DNA of 64,000 bases from Phoronis australis (lineage: Eukaryota; Phoronida; Phoronidae): the NCBI GenBank assembly GCA_002633005.1, contig NMRA01000009.1, positions 166,654 through 230,653 of the forward strand. Reading direction: 5' to 3'. Position numbers and translations under genes: made by a program. Under the pieces are notes generated by a model. That model was not told where the DNA came from. It ran no database searches and was given only the letters and a program-made list of their open reading frames with translations. Shown piece after piece: positions 11,032-23,210 of the stretch; position 1 is the stretch's first letter; each line of letters opens with the position of its first letter.

Positions 11032-11096
11032 ATGGTTCAGCGACTAACCTTCCGTCGTCGCCTGTCATACAACACCAAATCCAACCAGAGGAGAAT
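11032..11096 (+). CDS. RPL34: RPL34 coding exon 1
   Basis: The acceptor TTTTCAG ends at 11024 and the ATG is at 11032, giving a 7-nt leader in this exon. It encodes 21 residues plus AT of a split Ile codon, with a GTAAGG donor. Confidence 0.95.
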
Positions 11097-14018
11097 GTAA
11101 GGCCCAGTGGAGTAGAAACACCAGCAGATGCTCTAGAGATATTGTATTAGAAGTGTAATTTAATCTTTAGATACCCAGGAAGTCTATATATAGACTGTGA
11201 TGCGCTAGATAATTAGGGTGTGGACGACATGCTACCTAAGTATACCTTTTGAGGCTTTAGCTTGGGGCAAAATGACAATGTTAAGGATTTCATTGATGAA
11301 TGAAGGAATGCATTGTGAAGAAATCTAAATTGTTTAAGTATTTGTGGGAATTGTAAGGATTTGAAAATGCAGTTATTGTTTACAATCCGACTCCAGTAAC
11401 GACACATACATACTTGATATTAATATTTTCTGAATCTTCTCACCATGGTGTTTATGGTGATTCCAAAAATGTATTACTCGTACTGATTAGGCCCTTCTTA
11501 TTCATGCATTCATTGTTTTTATGAGGTGTTCATTTGCGGCAGCCGATGTCGAGTGACCTCCATTATAAAACTGCGACACCTCTCGGCAGGAATGTGTGGG
11601 ATATTTGCTGAGGTTGTAGACTGCTGTGGAGTCTAACCGGTTCGTTGCTAGCTAGATGGAGATAAAAACTGACAACATCGATTGAAGGCTATAAGAACAC
11701 ACAAAGTTTATTGGCTCTAACTACAGTATATATAGCAACTCAAAATATGTGTGGGTTTTGGGTGTATTTGAGTCAGTTCCTGTGACGTCAACACAAATAG
11801 TAAACTTTTATGAATGGAATTCCACAATCTCGTCCTGGCATGCCATATATGGAAAGTGACTTGTTTACCAGACAACCAGATGCACTGAAACAATAACATT
11901 GATATGCTGAGGTCACTACTCACAGGAACTATTATGTAACAACTCTTCCTTTTGCCAGAGTTCAATGAAAAAACAGGATATGACTCACTTTCACTTCATC
12001 ATCATGAGAATTCATAACAGAATGATAACTATAACGATCACACGTTTGTCAAAAATGACCCCAAAATTGCGTGTTCTCGCCGACAAATATCATCCTCGAA
12101 AACACTTGACATCTTGTGGACATGATTTCAGCTGGTGTTATGGCGGACATGTGTCGGTTTAGAGACAACAAACTGTCTCAATTAAGTTGAATTAGGTAAT
12201 AAGATAAGTAATATCACTGGCAGGCTAAAATACGAGAACAGAAACACATTCTGTGTCGAACTTTACTAGGTTAACCATTAGTTATCAATCCTGTCGAGAG
12301 GTTCACACTTTTAAAAATGGCTGCCTCGCTAACCTCCGGGTTGCAAATGAACGCCTTGGAAAAACTTGGTAATTATGAATAAGAAGCGACTAATCAGTAC
12401 AAGTAATACATTTTGGAATCACCGTGACTAGAGGATTCAGAAAATAGTGGTATCAAGTATGTACGTTAATGGGAGTCTGATTTTAAACAATAACCAAAAA
12501 TACCGACCACCTCCAAGTGTGTCTCCACGAAAGGAGTTATTATAGCGATGTGACTTTGATTTAGTTGGTGTGAGGTGTAATTTGGCAAAAACATTTCTGG
12601 TTACTGTCTGAACAAACTTTGCTGGTCCACTTTAGGTTTTGAGCACTCTCCAGGATGGAGATCCAAGAGGGGTTCATCCAAGATTTCAAAAATAGGGTTT
12701 TCCAATTTCTCCAGGCGTCAGTGACTAGTAATTCATGACATGTTTGTTATGACCCCGATGGCAATTGTTGCTATAGTGTCAAGGAAATATCTGGACTACG
12801 CCTTAGCGCCATTAGTTCATAAACAAATAAAAAGCTGCAAATACATTGCACCATTGTGCCCCCGGACGCATCTTTTAAAACGCAAAATTCTAGTCAACTT
12901 GCATGGCATATTTCATTAAAATGAGACCAATGTCTTTGGGGGTCTGTTTCATGTGTTACTACTTAAATTACACTACCTCTGCTGGGCACAACTTAATGGA
13001 AAAGGGCACACTTTATCATCAGGTGCACCCAAAGGGCACAGGTTCAAACCTGATTAGGAATATCGCTGTAGTGTCAGGTTTATTGCTGTGGAGACGTGGT
13101 TTCACAATTAAGTTTTTCATATCTTGCATCATTTCTAACTCGTCTTTATTATTTTTCTTGGGCCAATTGGCTCTACTGGCAAGTTTGAAGAAACACCCAT
13201 AATTACTTGCTTGCTTCACTTGGGCATTCTAATGCTGAACAGAATGTCTTAGCTAGTGTTTAAATTTGAGTTTAAATTAGAACATATATATTATGGGTGG
13301 GGACCCAGACACATATTTAAGGGTGGGGACCCAGACACATATTTAAGGATTAATTATCTGTAAGCCGTAAAGGTGGTCGCTGTTTTGCCTGTTATCTGTC
13401 ATAGTTTTGCCTGTATCTGTCGCAGTTTTGCGCTTAGGTTGAAGTTTTGTGTACATAGGTTTGAGTCATTTGACCAAATCCAATTTTGCTACAAGTTTCT
13501 CATATTCAGTCCTTTGTTACTGGTACCCTCAGGAAGTTATTTCACAACTGCAGATTTGCTACAAACTGCAGTTAATTATTGCTTATAGGAGAAACCAACT
13601 CTTTGTATTGATGTTACCCTTAGTAAAAATACAGATTATTCAATTGATTATCTTGGAAAGACATTTTGCTACATTAATTCTGATCCCTACCATGTATTAA
13701 TTTTCCATGCAACGATAGAAAGTGGGTTATATAGCTCAGCTAAACAGGGCTTGGAATTTTCCTCTTTTAAGAGGACTTCCTTTTTTGGATTTCGATTTCC
13801 AGTTTCCTCTTATTTCCTCTCTAAAAGAGAAAAAAGAGTTTTCTTCTATTTTGTCATTGGTCATTGCAAGCCCTGGCAAAAGGTCCACATCTTAGTTCTG
13901 TAGTCACGGTGTGTGTCGGATATTGTGATTACCACAATTGTTATGTGTCGGATATTGTGTTTACTGAATGTGTGTGTCGGATATTGTGTTTACTGAATGT
14001 GTGTGTCGAATACACACG

Positions 14019-14074
<56 letters not shown>

Positions 14075-17000
14075 CCTCTGCTATTTTTTGGGTAGAGGTT
14101 GGTTCATGACATCTTTATTATGTAATGCCTTCATTTTGTTATAGTGTGTTAACCAAATGTTAAAGTGATTGCCTTTTATGTTAATTTCAGCTCCAAAACT
14201 CCTGGTGGAAAACTAGTATTCTTATACAAAAAGAAGGCAGGTGCCATCCCGAAATGTGGCGACTGCAAATTAACGCTGCGTGGTGTAAGTTTACAGGGCT
14301 GTTAATGTTTTCAGTTTTTCAGTGATACGATAGGGTTTTGTTTTGGTGTATGATTACCAAGGTTGATAGTACTGTAGTGCTGTAGAAATTACTGTTCCAA
14401 TATCTAGCTTTCTTAAATTTTTCTACATTTCATGTTCAATAAGTGTATTGATCTCTGTCTTTGCTTTGTTGCTTGTTGCCATTGAGTTTCAATCAAGGTT
14501 TAGCTGGACAAACTTGTAAGTGCGATTCAACTGTTGATATACATCCCAAATTATAAAGCATTACATTGAAGCCAAACTTTAGTTAAACATTTCTTTTAGA
14601 GAGAATACGTTTGTGCAGTAAAGTTTGCTCGGTGTTCTGAATATTTTGCAGCTAGCATTTTTGTGTTTATTATGTGATGATTGTTCTAGATCACCCCAGC
14701 TCGTCCCAAGCAGTTGATGTCTATGTCAAAACGACTGAAGACAGTATCTAGGACATACGGAGGTTCACGGTGCCACAAATGTGTCAGGAACAGGTAAACT
14801 CAGCTGTTGGAAGCAATGTGCGTCCTTCATACAATGCATGCATGTTGTCGTTAACAGCAATGTGCGTCCTTCATACAATGCATGCATGTTGTCGTTAACA
14901 GCAATGTGCGTCCTTCATACAGTGCATGCATGTTGTCATTAACAGATTCATTTTTTCATGAACACAGTTCTTTTCTCTCTTGAGGTGTATTTCTGTGCTG
15001 GTCCTCGAAAATTATTTTTCTAAGAAAACTGTCCTTTCCTCACAAACCATTGATATTTTTATTCATTGGCAAAAGGCCCAAAATTGCTGATGGTTGATAG
15101 TATGCAGCACTTGACTCAAACATGTATCAAGCATGTTTGGTACTACTGCGCTTCTGAAGAAACTAAGTTGCAAGAACAGAGTGACTGCATTCATGAAGAA
15201 AATAAGCTTGCAAGAAAGTTTTTTTTGAGAAGAAAATGTCCATGTGGTCTGTAAGTGAGAAAATTTGTTTGCCCTAAAATTTAAGTTTACTTTGGTGGAG
15301 TCATTGGTTAAGGAGGATGTATGCACTGAAGTTTGGATTTTTGAAAAGTGCATAGTCGTCACTTAAACCACATTGCTGACAATTCCTTTCCTTATAGGAA
15401 AGCTCATCATGCTTGAATGGTACCTCACTGTAGGAAACTGGGTGCTTAGACCGTACATTGGCACACTAGCACACAAAGCCCTTTCGTCAAAATGCTTAAC
15501 AGACCAAGCAGACATTGGATTTGGGTCTGAGAAGCACTCACATTTTAAGAAAAAAACCTCAAATGTTGCAATACACCAACTGAAAAATTGGTTATTTTGT
15601 AATAGAAAGTGCCCCCTGGTGTCTTCTTACCATGTTCAGTAAAACTGGAGCACTTTATGCACAGACTTTCAATGAAAGTTGACCAAGTGTAGCATATGAT
15701 AACTGCAAAACTTATCTCACTTCATTTTTCATAGTAGTCAGACAATACGCTTTAGTTTATTTCTCAGCTATCTTGATCAACTTTTACAAAAATAAAAAGT
15801 AGAAATCTAATACAAATGAACTTCTAATCTGTGGCAGGAATTTTATTTGAATTGATTACAACTTGAGTTATTTTGATATGAAGTTGGAATTTGACTGAAT
15901 GTTGTGTATTTGCCAAATCTCAAAAATGATGTACAAAAACTAGTATGTGAAGATGATTTCATGGTGATAATTGTGTATTGGTGACCTTAACTACGACTGG
16001 AAGGTTTTGACATCTGTGGCAGCATTTTTATGCATCCACATTTTTATGCGCCCACATATTTATATGTGGACGCATTATGCCGTCATCTCTGTCCGTCCGT
16101 CTGTCCGGCGTCCGCTGCTCTATCTCCAAAACCCTTCGACATACGTTCATGAAATTTGGCACATATGTTCCATTCATGAATGGGACGGCATGTGCGAACT
16201 TTCGGACGGATCCGACTACCGATGTGCCCCCTAGTGGCAATTTTAGTTTTTTACGCTTACCTTTGTATCTTCAAAAGTCCTGAACGGATTTTCATGAAAT
16301 TTGGTATGTAGGCACCTAGTAGTGAGATGACGCTATCCTGCCATTTTCGGATGGATTCGACATAGTTTGCGCCACCTAGTGGCCATTTTTACTGTTTTCG
16401 AGTCTGTATTTTTGCGTCCACCCCTCTATCAACCAAACTGCTCAAAGGATGATTGTGAAAATTGGCGTGTATGTGCTTACTATAAGGAAGACAGCTGACA
16501 ATGATTTTCAGACGATTTGGACTACTGTGGCGCCTCCTAGTGGCAGTTTTGTTTTTTTGCGCCCATGGCTGTATCTCCCAAACCGTTTGCAGGATCTTTA
16601 CTAAATTTAGCAAGTGTATTTATGTGATGTTGACAACGGACGATGACGACTTTAGGATGATTCTGACTACCGGTATGCCTCTTGTGGCAATTTTAGTATT
16701 TGCCTCTAGTGGCAATTTTAGTATTTTACATTGACCTCTGTATTTTCATAGGTCTTCAGGTGTATACTTTGTGTTACTTCGTGACTGTGAAGGAAAAGTT
16801 CTAAGTAGAAATTTGTTTCTGGCATTCTAATGCTGTGCTAATCTCGTATGTTGGTAAATTTGTTTTTAATTCTATGTTTCTGTGGTGCTTTAAGCAAATG
16901 GTGTATAGGATGTGCTTGTATTATGAAGATAACTCACATTTTGCCCCTAGCCTATTGAGGAGACTATGACCATGCCTTTCCATTTTGCAAAGTATGCCCT

Positions 17001-20000
17001 CTACTGGCCAATTTATGGTACCAATAAACAACCCTAGAAGGATACCGTATGCGGTGCAATTGTGGGCGCATTTCAACGCTCCGCGTTGCTCTTGTATATG
17101 TGGTCGCATATTGCCGTCATCTCTGTCTGGGCATCCGGCATCCGCAGCTGTATCTTCTTAGCCCTTCTCAGGATCTTGATGAGATTTGGCAGATGCGTTC
17201 CTGTGAAGCTGACAACAAATTTTGGACCTCTCCGACTACCATTGTGTCCCCTATGTATTCGAAAGTCCTCAACGTATTTTCATAAAATTTGCAATATAGG
17301 CAATTATTAGTGAGTTGATGTTATCATCTCGTTTTCCGATGGGTTTGACGCATTTTGCTCAACCTAGTGGCCATTTTTACTGTTTTCGAGTCTGTTTTTT
17401 TTTTTGGCATCCGTCCTGATATAATTGGCATGTATGTTCTTACTATGAAGAGGATGGCTGACGATGATTGTGAGACGAATTCGAGTGCTATGGTGCCTCC
17501 TATTGACAGTTTTGTTTTTTGTGCGCCCATGGCTGTTTCTCCTAAACCGTTTGCAGGATCGTTACCAAGTTTAGCAAATGTATTTATATGATTTTGACAA
17601 CGCACGATGACCACTTTTGCACAGATCGAACTACGGGTGTGCTTTCTAGTGGCAATTTTAGTTTTTACGTTTATCTCTGTATCTTCAAAGGTCCTCAATG
17701 TATTTTCATAAAATTTGGAATATTTGCATTTATTGGTGAGATGACGCTACCCTCCTGTTTTCGGATGGGTTCGAGGTATTTTGCGCCATCTAGTGGCCAT
17801 TTTTACTGTTTTCGAGTCTGTTTTGGCATCCACCTCTCTATCAACCAAACCGCTTGAAGGAAAATTGTGAAAATTGATATGTCTGTCCTTACTATGAAGA
17901 GGATGGATGACGATGATTTTCCGTTGACTTCAACTACTGTAGCGCCTCCTAGTGGTAGTTTTTTCGACCATGGGTGTATCTCCTAAACAGTTTGCAGGAT
18001 CTTTGCTAAATTTAGCAAGTGTATTTATATGATGTTGACAACTGATGATGACGACTTTGGCATGGATTGAACCACCGATGTGCCCCCTAGTGGCAATTTT
18101 AGTTTTTTACGTTTACCTCTGTATCTTGAAAGGTCCTCAACGTATTTTTATAAAATATGGAATGTAATCATCTATTGGTAAGATGATGCTTTCCTCCCAT
18201 CTTCAGTTGGATTCGAGGTATTTATTTGAAGCTAACAATAGATGACGACTTTGAGGCGGATGCTGTGCCCCCTAGTTGAAATGTCATTTTTTTCTGTTCT
18301 CCTTTGTTTCTCTGAAGTTCCTTGACAGATTTTTATGAAATTTGGTAAATAACTTTCTACTAAAGAAGCGATGGCATGTTGTGTTTTCAGATGAAGTGGA
18401 CATTTTGCGCCATCTAGTGGCCATTTTTATGATACAAATGAACAACTCTAGATACACATGGTTTGCAGTGCATTCATGGGTGCATTTCAACGCTCTGCGT
18501 TGCTTTTGTTTGGAAAAGCCATAACAAGAAAAATGAATTTTTTTGGGAAATTTAAATGTTTTTTATTAAAAAAATTGTCTTTGCTTTTTCTCAGGTTGTG
18601 GGTCATTTTTAAGATGACATATGTTAAACTTATATAGAGTATAGTGACATACAAGAGGAAGTTCATCTTCTACTGTAATGAGATCATATAAGCCGAGTGT
18701 CGAGTGCACTGCCATAGAATGTATATCACGAAACGACTTGGAAGCAAATACATTATTCCTGTTACATTTTGATCTTTTGCCCAACCTCCAATCTTCCTCA
18801 AAAATATTGAATGCAATTGGTCATAAATTCTATGTCTGTTTGATAAAATAACACTGGAATTAAAAATATACCGTTGTTCTACTGACCCATTTTTCCCAGT
18901 GTGACTGAAATCCTAGTAAAACAATTTTTGAGACTTCCTAAATCCCATTACATGGCAAGAACAGGTGTGTAACAATGAACTAAAAATATTTTGTGCACAG
19001 TTTACCATTTGATTGCACACTGCCTTGCGTTCATTCAAAATTATTTCAAAGCGTTGTCCATAAAACAGGGCTTGGAATTTTCCGCGGAAACACGGATTTC
19101 CGCTTTTTTCAAATGTTCTGTCCGCGTATTTTATTGTATTTCTGCGTAAAAAAATCGGATTTGATATAAAAATTTCCGCGGCAAATTTCTTTCTTACCGC
19201 CGCGTTGCCGACGACTTTCACCTCGAAAAGCGGAAGTTGTTCTTTATGTTTCGGAGGAACGTAGATTGTCAACATTGCCGGGGCATCTGGGATAGCGTGG
19301 TGGATTTCCTCAATGGCGGCTCGTGTGATTGTAAACCGCGGTGACAAATACTACGACTCTGCAGCCAAAAATGTTTGGAGGTGGGAGTGGCGGACGAGCT
19401 AAGACCGACACAGACGTTTGCGGAGGTGGTACCGTTTTTTTAATTTTTTTTAGTCCTCTCGATTTTTGCCGGCAAAAGGTCCACACGGGCTTTTTCAAGG
19501 CTGGCTGCGCGCATGTTTCGGGCCGTAAAAATTTCCGCGTTTTTCGCCATTGGTCATTCCAAGCCCTGATAAAAAATACCGACTCCAATGAAAACTACAA
19601 TTATTTTAACCATCCAGTATGTAATTAAGTTAGGAAAATTGGGGATGGTTGTAGGGTGTTTTGTTACTTGTATCCTGATGTTTAGTCATCTCAGCATTAT
19701 TTTTTTGTTCTTTTCTTGGTACATATTGACAATAAAGCCCAATGAACAAGTAATTTGTTCCGTCGGTAACTAATCAATAGTGGTTATACTTTAACATGTT
19801 TCTGGAATTTTTTAAAACTCCATTATGGTGGCGATAAACTATTCAGTAATCAAACTACATGTTTAACGTATAGCAGAACATGCATAGCTATAGCAGTGCT
19901 GTTGATGCAGTCAAGCTGATGGCACTATAAGTTGTCACTCGGACTAGTTGTCACACAGTCCTGAGAGTGATGATTCCAATGAGGTAGCTTGCATATACCT

Positions 20001-20127
20001 TTTATGGGTTGATCAGTTCTTGTATTAAGTATTTCTTTTTTATTTCAGGATTGTCCGGGCCTTCCTTATTGAAGAACAGAAAATAGTTGTTAAGGTTTTG
20101 AAGGCTCAACAAGCTGCTAAGAAATAG
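11032..20127 (+). CDS. RPL34: 60S ribosomal protein L34 (eL34), complete, four coding exons
   Basis: Coding exons are 11032-11096, 14191-14284, 14690-14793 and 20049-20127 (342 nt, 113 residues plus stop). All phases join. The protein starts MVQRLTFRRRLSYNTKSNQR, then ISKTPGGKLVFLYKKKAG, IPKCGDCKLTLRG, then a KTVSRTYGGSRCHKCVRNR stretch and IVRAFLIEEQKIVVKVLKAQ. The C-x2-C and C-x2-C pairs (KCGDC, RCHKC) are the zinc-binding cysteines of eL34. Human RPL34 is 117 residues, so the length is normal. It is a structural protein of the large ribosomal subunit. Intron 3 of the coding region (14794-20048) carries two tandem copies of the modular repeat and a hAT-like MITE. Confidence 0.97.
11097..13294. 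other. RPL34 intron after coding exon 1
   Basis: No extra exon or repeat array seen; AT-rich intron sequence. Confidence 0.5.
13295..13346. repeat. 26-bp direct repeat, two exact copies
   Basis: GGGTGGGGACCCAGACACAT plus ATTTAA occurs twice back to back. It includes the inverted GGGGACCC core. Confidence 0.85.
13745..13875. mobile_element. hAT-like MITE, short copy
   Basis: Begins CAGGGCTTGGAATTTTCC and ends CATTGGTCATTGCAAGCCCT followed by G. The ends match those of the 503-bp copy at 19066-19568. CAGGG termini with 8-bp duplications are typical of hAT elements. No clean target duplication is visible here. Confidence 0.7.
13907..14070. repeat. TGTGTCGGATATTGTG direct repeats followed by (CA)n microsatellite
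   Basis: Four partial units of TGTGTCGGATATTGTG with TTTACTGAA between them lead into an uninterrupted (CA)n tract at about 14022-14070. Confidence 0.9.
14191..14284 (+). CDS. RPL34: RPL34 coding exon 2
   Basis: The acceptor TTAATTTCAG ends at 14190. The exon completes Ile, then 31 residues from SKTPGGKL to LTLRG, with a GTAAGT donor. It contains the first zinc cysteine pair (C-G-D-C). Confidence 0.95.
14690..14793 (+). CDS. RPL34: RPL34 coding exon 3
   Basis: The acceptor TTCTAG ends at 14689. The exon encodes 34 residues from ITPARPKQL to KCVRN plus AG of a split Arg codon, with a GTAAAC donor. It carries the second zinc cysteine pair (C-H-K-C). Confidence 0.95.
14812..14943. repeat. 44-bp direct repeat, three copies, just after RPL34 exon 3
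   Basis: The unit begins AGCAATGTGCGTCCTTCATA and holds the palindrome ATGCATGCAT. Three nearly identical copies start at 14812, 14856 and 14900, only 18 nt beyond the exon 3 donor. Confidence 0.95.
14944..16050. other. RPL34 intron 3, first part
   Basis: No exon or repeat array recognised. Short ORFs at 15066-15254 and 15373-15642 have no supporting motif. Confidence 0.5.
16051..17094 (-). mobile_element. Modular repeat block B1 with CTCF-like motifs
   Basis: Starts with the palindrome CACATATTTATATGTG and GACGCATTATGCCGTC, and ends CATTTCAACGCTCCGCGTTG plus CTCTTG. It is block A in the opposite orientation. Motifs (GTGCCCCCTAGTGGC, GCGCCACCTAGTGGCC, GCGCCTCCTAGTGGCA) lie near 16224, 16369 and 16529, with worn copies near 16676-16702 and 16989. 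Confidence 0.85.
17095..18508 (-). mobile_element. Modular repeat block B2, head-to-tail with B1
   Basis: Begins TATATGTGGTCGCATATTGC and ends in CGCTCTGCGTTGCTTTTG. The same three-module order as B1 is repeated. Motifs lie near 17359, 17494, 17640, 17782, 17942, 18077, 18267 and 18408, some worn. B1 and B2 are direct tandem copies within the last RPL34 intron. Confidence 0.85.
18509..19065. other. RPL34 intron 3, unassigned
   Basis: AT-rich, no recognised element. Confidence 0.5.
19066..19568. mobile_element. hAT-like non-autonomous element, 503 bp
   Basis: Termini CAGGGCTTGGAATTTTCCGC and TTGGTCATTCCAAGCCCTG are inverted over CAGGGCTTGGAAT. Flanks CCATAAAA and ATAAAAAA are similar but not an exact 8-bp duplication. 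The interior is much more GC-rich than its surroundings. It contains ATGGCGGCTCGTGTGATTGT at 19313, reading MAARVIVNRGDKYYDSAAKN then WRW before a stop, which could be captured coding sequence. Confidence 0.75.
19569..20048. other. RPL34 intron 3, end
   Basis: Nothing recognised before the exon 4 acceptor. Confidence 0.5.
20049..20127 (+). CDS. RPL34: RPL34 coding exon 4 with stop
   Basis: The acceptor TTATTTCAG ends at 20048. The exon encodes IVRAFLIEEQKIVVKVLKAQ then QAAKK and TAG. This C-terminal helix is nearly identical to the human one. Confidence 0.96.
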
Positions 20128-20142
20128 ACACTGACATTGTAT

Positions 20143-20148
20143 AATAAA
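20143..20148 (+). terminator. RPL34: RPL34 poly(A) signal AATAAA
   Basis: AATAAA lies 15 nt after the stop codon, giving a very short 3' UTR typical of ribosomal protein genes. Cleavage is expected near 20160-20170. Confidence 0.8.
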
Positions 20149-20160
20149 AAATGAAACTTT

Positions 20161-23100
20161 GTTGACTTGTTTTTATTTAAAGCCCAGACAATTCTACAAA
20201 TTATATCCTTAGGTTGCCCTGTTATGATTTGTTGATATATTTTATGTTTTGTTGGTTTTCTCAAATGGTAAATGATGAAATCGAAACAAAATGAGTTAAA
20301 GCCTGTCTTGAACGGTAACACCTGTAAATTTGGTTCCTATAGTATGTTGAGCGCATGGCTCTGAGCCCACTAGTGTGATAAATTGCCAAATGCAACTGTC
20401 AGGCGTATAGGCTTGCTTTTGTCTACGGCACCGTGAGAATCGCCTTATAATTGACCTATCACCAGGATTTTGAGTGACGGCTTAAGGCCAAGATCCTGCT
20501 TGGCCGAATGGGCGAATTTACATTCTTACCAGGAAAAACACAAAACCGAAGTCGCGAAATTTGACGTCAAAACGTGTTCACCCTCAGGCATCAATGCGAC
20601 GAAAGAGGAAGGTCTTACCCATGCGCGTGTGTGTCCGTGGAAGTAAACCGCTGTGGCGTTCCCCCCCCCATAGTGAAAATCGCTATGTTAGTCAAAACGG
20701 CGGTAGCTTTTAAACGAGTAACACAAATTATAAACCTGTTTTAAAGCAATCATGATAAAACTGATTTGTCTCTACTCGTAACATTGTCGGCTAATTTTTT
20801 CCATGAACAAATTAAGCGATATCCTTTGCATTTTTCAGTAGGGAAATCAGCCCAGAAATAATAAGAATTTATATATCGTTTTTAAGTCATTTTCATGCAT
20901 CATATTCATGTGCCCGATTAAAATCCATACGGAATTGAAACTTGGGTGTCATTAATTTTGTGACACTCTGTGCAATCCAGTTTTTGCCTCAGAATTTATG
21001 TGTTTCATTCATTTAGTGCATAAAAAGGAATTTATGCTAGAACAGTAGGCCTGCCCATGAAGAAAACGAAGTCCGGCGCTCACTACCAAACCTCACGCTT
21101 CGTTCCACTAGATTAGTGAACAGTTACCAATAAGTGGCGAGACCATCTCGCCCGTGTGTCAGCTCACCATTGCCAAACGATATGTGGAAATCTGCATGGT
21201 CCCTTTTTGAAAGCTGCACAGAGGTGCGCAAGCTGGAAACGTCATGATTTCCCTAGCGACGAGTAAAACATCCCGGCCGCGCCGTATGGCATTTTTGATC
21301 TTATTGTGTAGGTTTGCAATGTGGAATACGCATCTAAAAATACCTCCAGTCTCCACCAACTCGATTTTGGAAAAACCACGGCAGAGACCAGAATCTACTA
21401 CGATTATTTGGCGTAACCTGTCCGGATCTCATAAGAGAATGCACCCTGAGTGATGACTTCCGAAGAAAATTGATGAACGGGAGAAAAAATTCCATTTTCG
21501 GATTCTTTCGATAATTAAGCCATACATTTCTTTAGTCGATAGCCTGTCAGCCTCCTTCGGCTAAATCCGATCACCTGGAACATCATCAGGGGAAATCGCA
21601 TTGAATTTTTGAGCGAAGTGCTCGTAATACCCCTAGTCCTCATTCCTCACTTGACGGGTTACGTAAGGTTTATTCTACACAATTATCAACTCGGTCCATA
21701 CGACCAATTACGCTGCGGTGGTGGGACATAGGCCAGCATGGTAACTTTTTTTGTTGTGGCGGAGACACGTGAGACACAATGTATTGGAAGAAATTTTTGT
21801 TTTGCCAAATTTCAGGATATAAGTAACTTATTTAGAAAATGTTAATCTGTTGCCCGCATCAAACCACAGTGATGTTGTAAACCAGTTTGGAACTGAGAAA
21901 ATGTCAATTTCATCAACCACTTTTTCCCAAATTTATAAGAACTTTGACTCCATTTCTTGGCCAATTTTAATAACTCATAAACGAATTCTGGACGTTTTTA
22001 GTATAAGACAGATACATCGTATCCAGTCGCATGCTAACACTTGTGCCGAAAAACTCAAGTGTCGTCATGGTGCACCGGCGCGCCGTAGCCAAAGTGCCGA
22101 CGGGTGGGGAACGCAGACAGCCGCGCGGCCTCACTTTTGGAAGCACTTACTTGAGATTTCCTAAAATTTCTTCTCCTGAGACCATGGACTTGCACTAGTA
22201 TTTTTAAATAGTCCATGCCTGAGACAGTGCCCGCTCAGCCGGCGCCCGGCCGCCGGGGATCCTGATAGACTGCTCATACTCAGACAAACCTCATATAACA
22301 ACCGTTTTCAACATTTTGAAAGTTCCTGGTAATACTTTTTACGATTTCAGCAACAAACATATGTGGGCAAATAGGCTGAAATTATTAAGAGCACTTCTGG
22401 AGAGAATCGGTAGATGCCTTTCAGTGCTCTGACATGATCAGTAGGCCCAGCCAGAGGCCGGGCGGACACAGAGGTCACCTCCCGTCAACCGTGACCGGAA
22501 ATCGATTGTTTGATACGATTGTAGTCTGCACCATTCACGGTTGAAAATGAAGTAATGTGTGACTTAAAAATGTGACAAAAAATTTAAGTGCGATTTGTCC
22601 CCGGCCCATAGCGTACAGGTGCGGGTGCTTAGCCAAATGCTGTGGCTTTCAGCAATAAGAGCCGGGGAAAGCCAATTAATGNGCATCGGTTTCTTCTATT
22701 ATCACAATTGTAATGGTCTGTTTTTACCTTGTTGTTGGTGTTGTTGCCGTTGTTCACATATGCGCTGATTTTAAATTTCGTACTCATATTTTGTCCCAAA
22801 CAAATGCGATTAAAGGTACGCATAATTTTTTCTATCATCACAATGGTACTGGTATGTTTTTACCTTCAACAATAAGTATTTTGTTGATCATATTTTGTTA
22901 ACTTGGAAGCTCATAACCTAAACATGTGTATATTATGTAAGTTGAGGTATTTATACATTTTGATGGGCAGCATTTACAGATGTGTATTTTTTAACAGATC
23001 TCACTTTGTCCCTAGGTTCTCAGTATTATTTTTTATAAACTAGAGTATTGTACAGTCATGTTTATTTTCTGGGTAAAGTTGTTTCCTTTTTCCTATTATA

Positions 23101-23170
23101 TCTATTTGTATGCATGTTTTAAAAATAAAAACTTGTGTGATTAGATATATTGCTTATCTTTCATATTACT
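20161..23170. other. Intergenic region RPL34 to KCTD5
   Basis: No gene is recognised. It has a locally GC-rich patch around 22060-22260, a diverged direct repeat (TCTATTATCACAATTGTAAT at about 22695 and TCTATCATCACAATGGTACT at about 22832), and one ambiguous base N at 22682. A plus-strand ORF at 21850-22164 (104 codons) has no recognisable domain. Confidence 0.5.
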
Positions 23171-23173
23171 TCA

Positions 23174-23179
23174 TTTATT
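23174..23179 (-). terminator. Minus-strand poly(A) signal AATAAA
   Basis: AATAAA (plus strand TTTATT) lies about 30 nt beyond the stop of the 99-residue ORF, a suitable distance for a short 3' UTR. Confidence 0.4.
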
Positions 23180-23210
23180 GTAAAATAATTGCAATGTAAG
23201 TGCAACCAAC

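Noticed and set aside
14285-14689. Box C/D snoRNA in an RPL34 intron
   Set aside because: A GTGATGA occurs near 14675, but no matching D box lies at proper distance inside the intron.
21850-22164. 104-codon plus-strand ORF between RPL34 and KCTD5
   Set aside because: No recognisable domain, no poly(A) signal at a suitable distance noted, composition like chance.
22682-22682. Single ambiguous base N
   Set aside because: A sequencing or assembly ambiguity in intergenic DNA; no biological meaning claimed.
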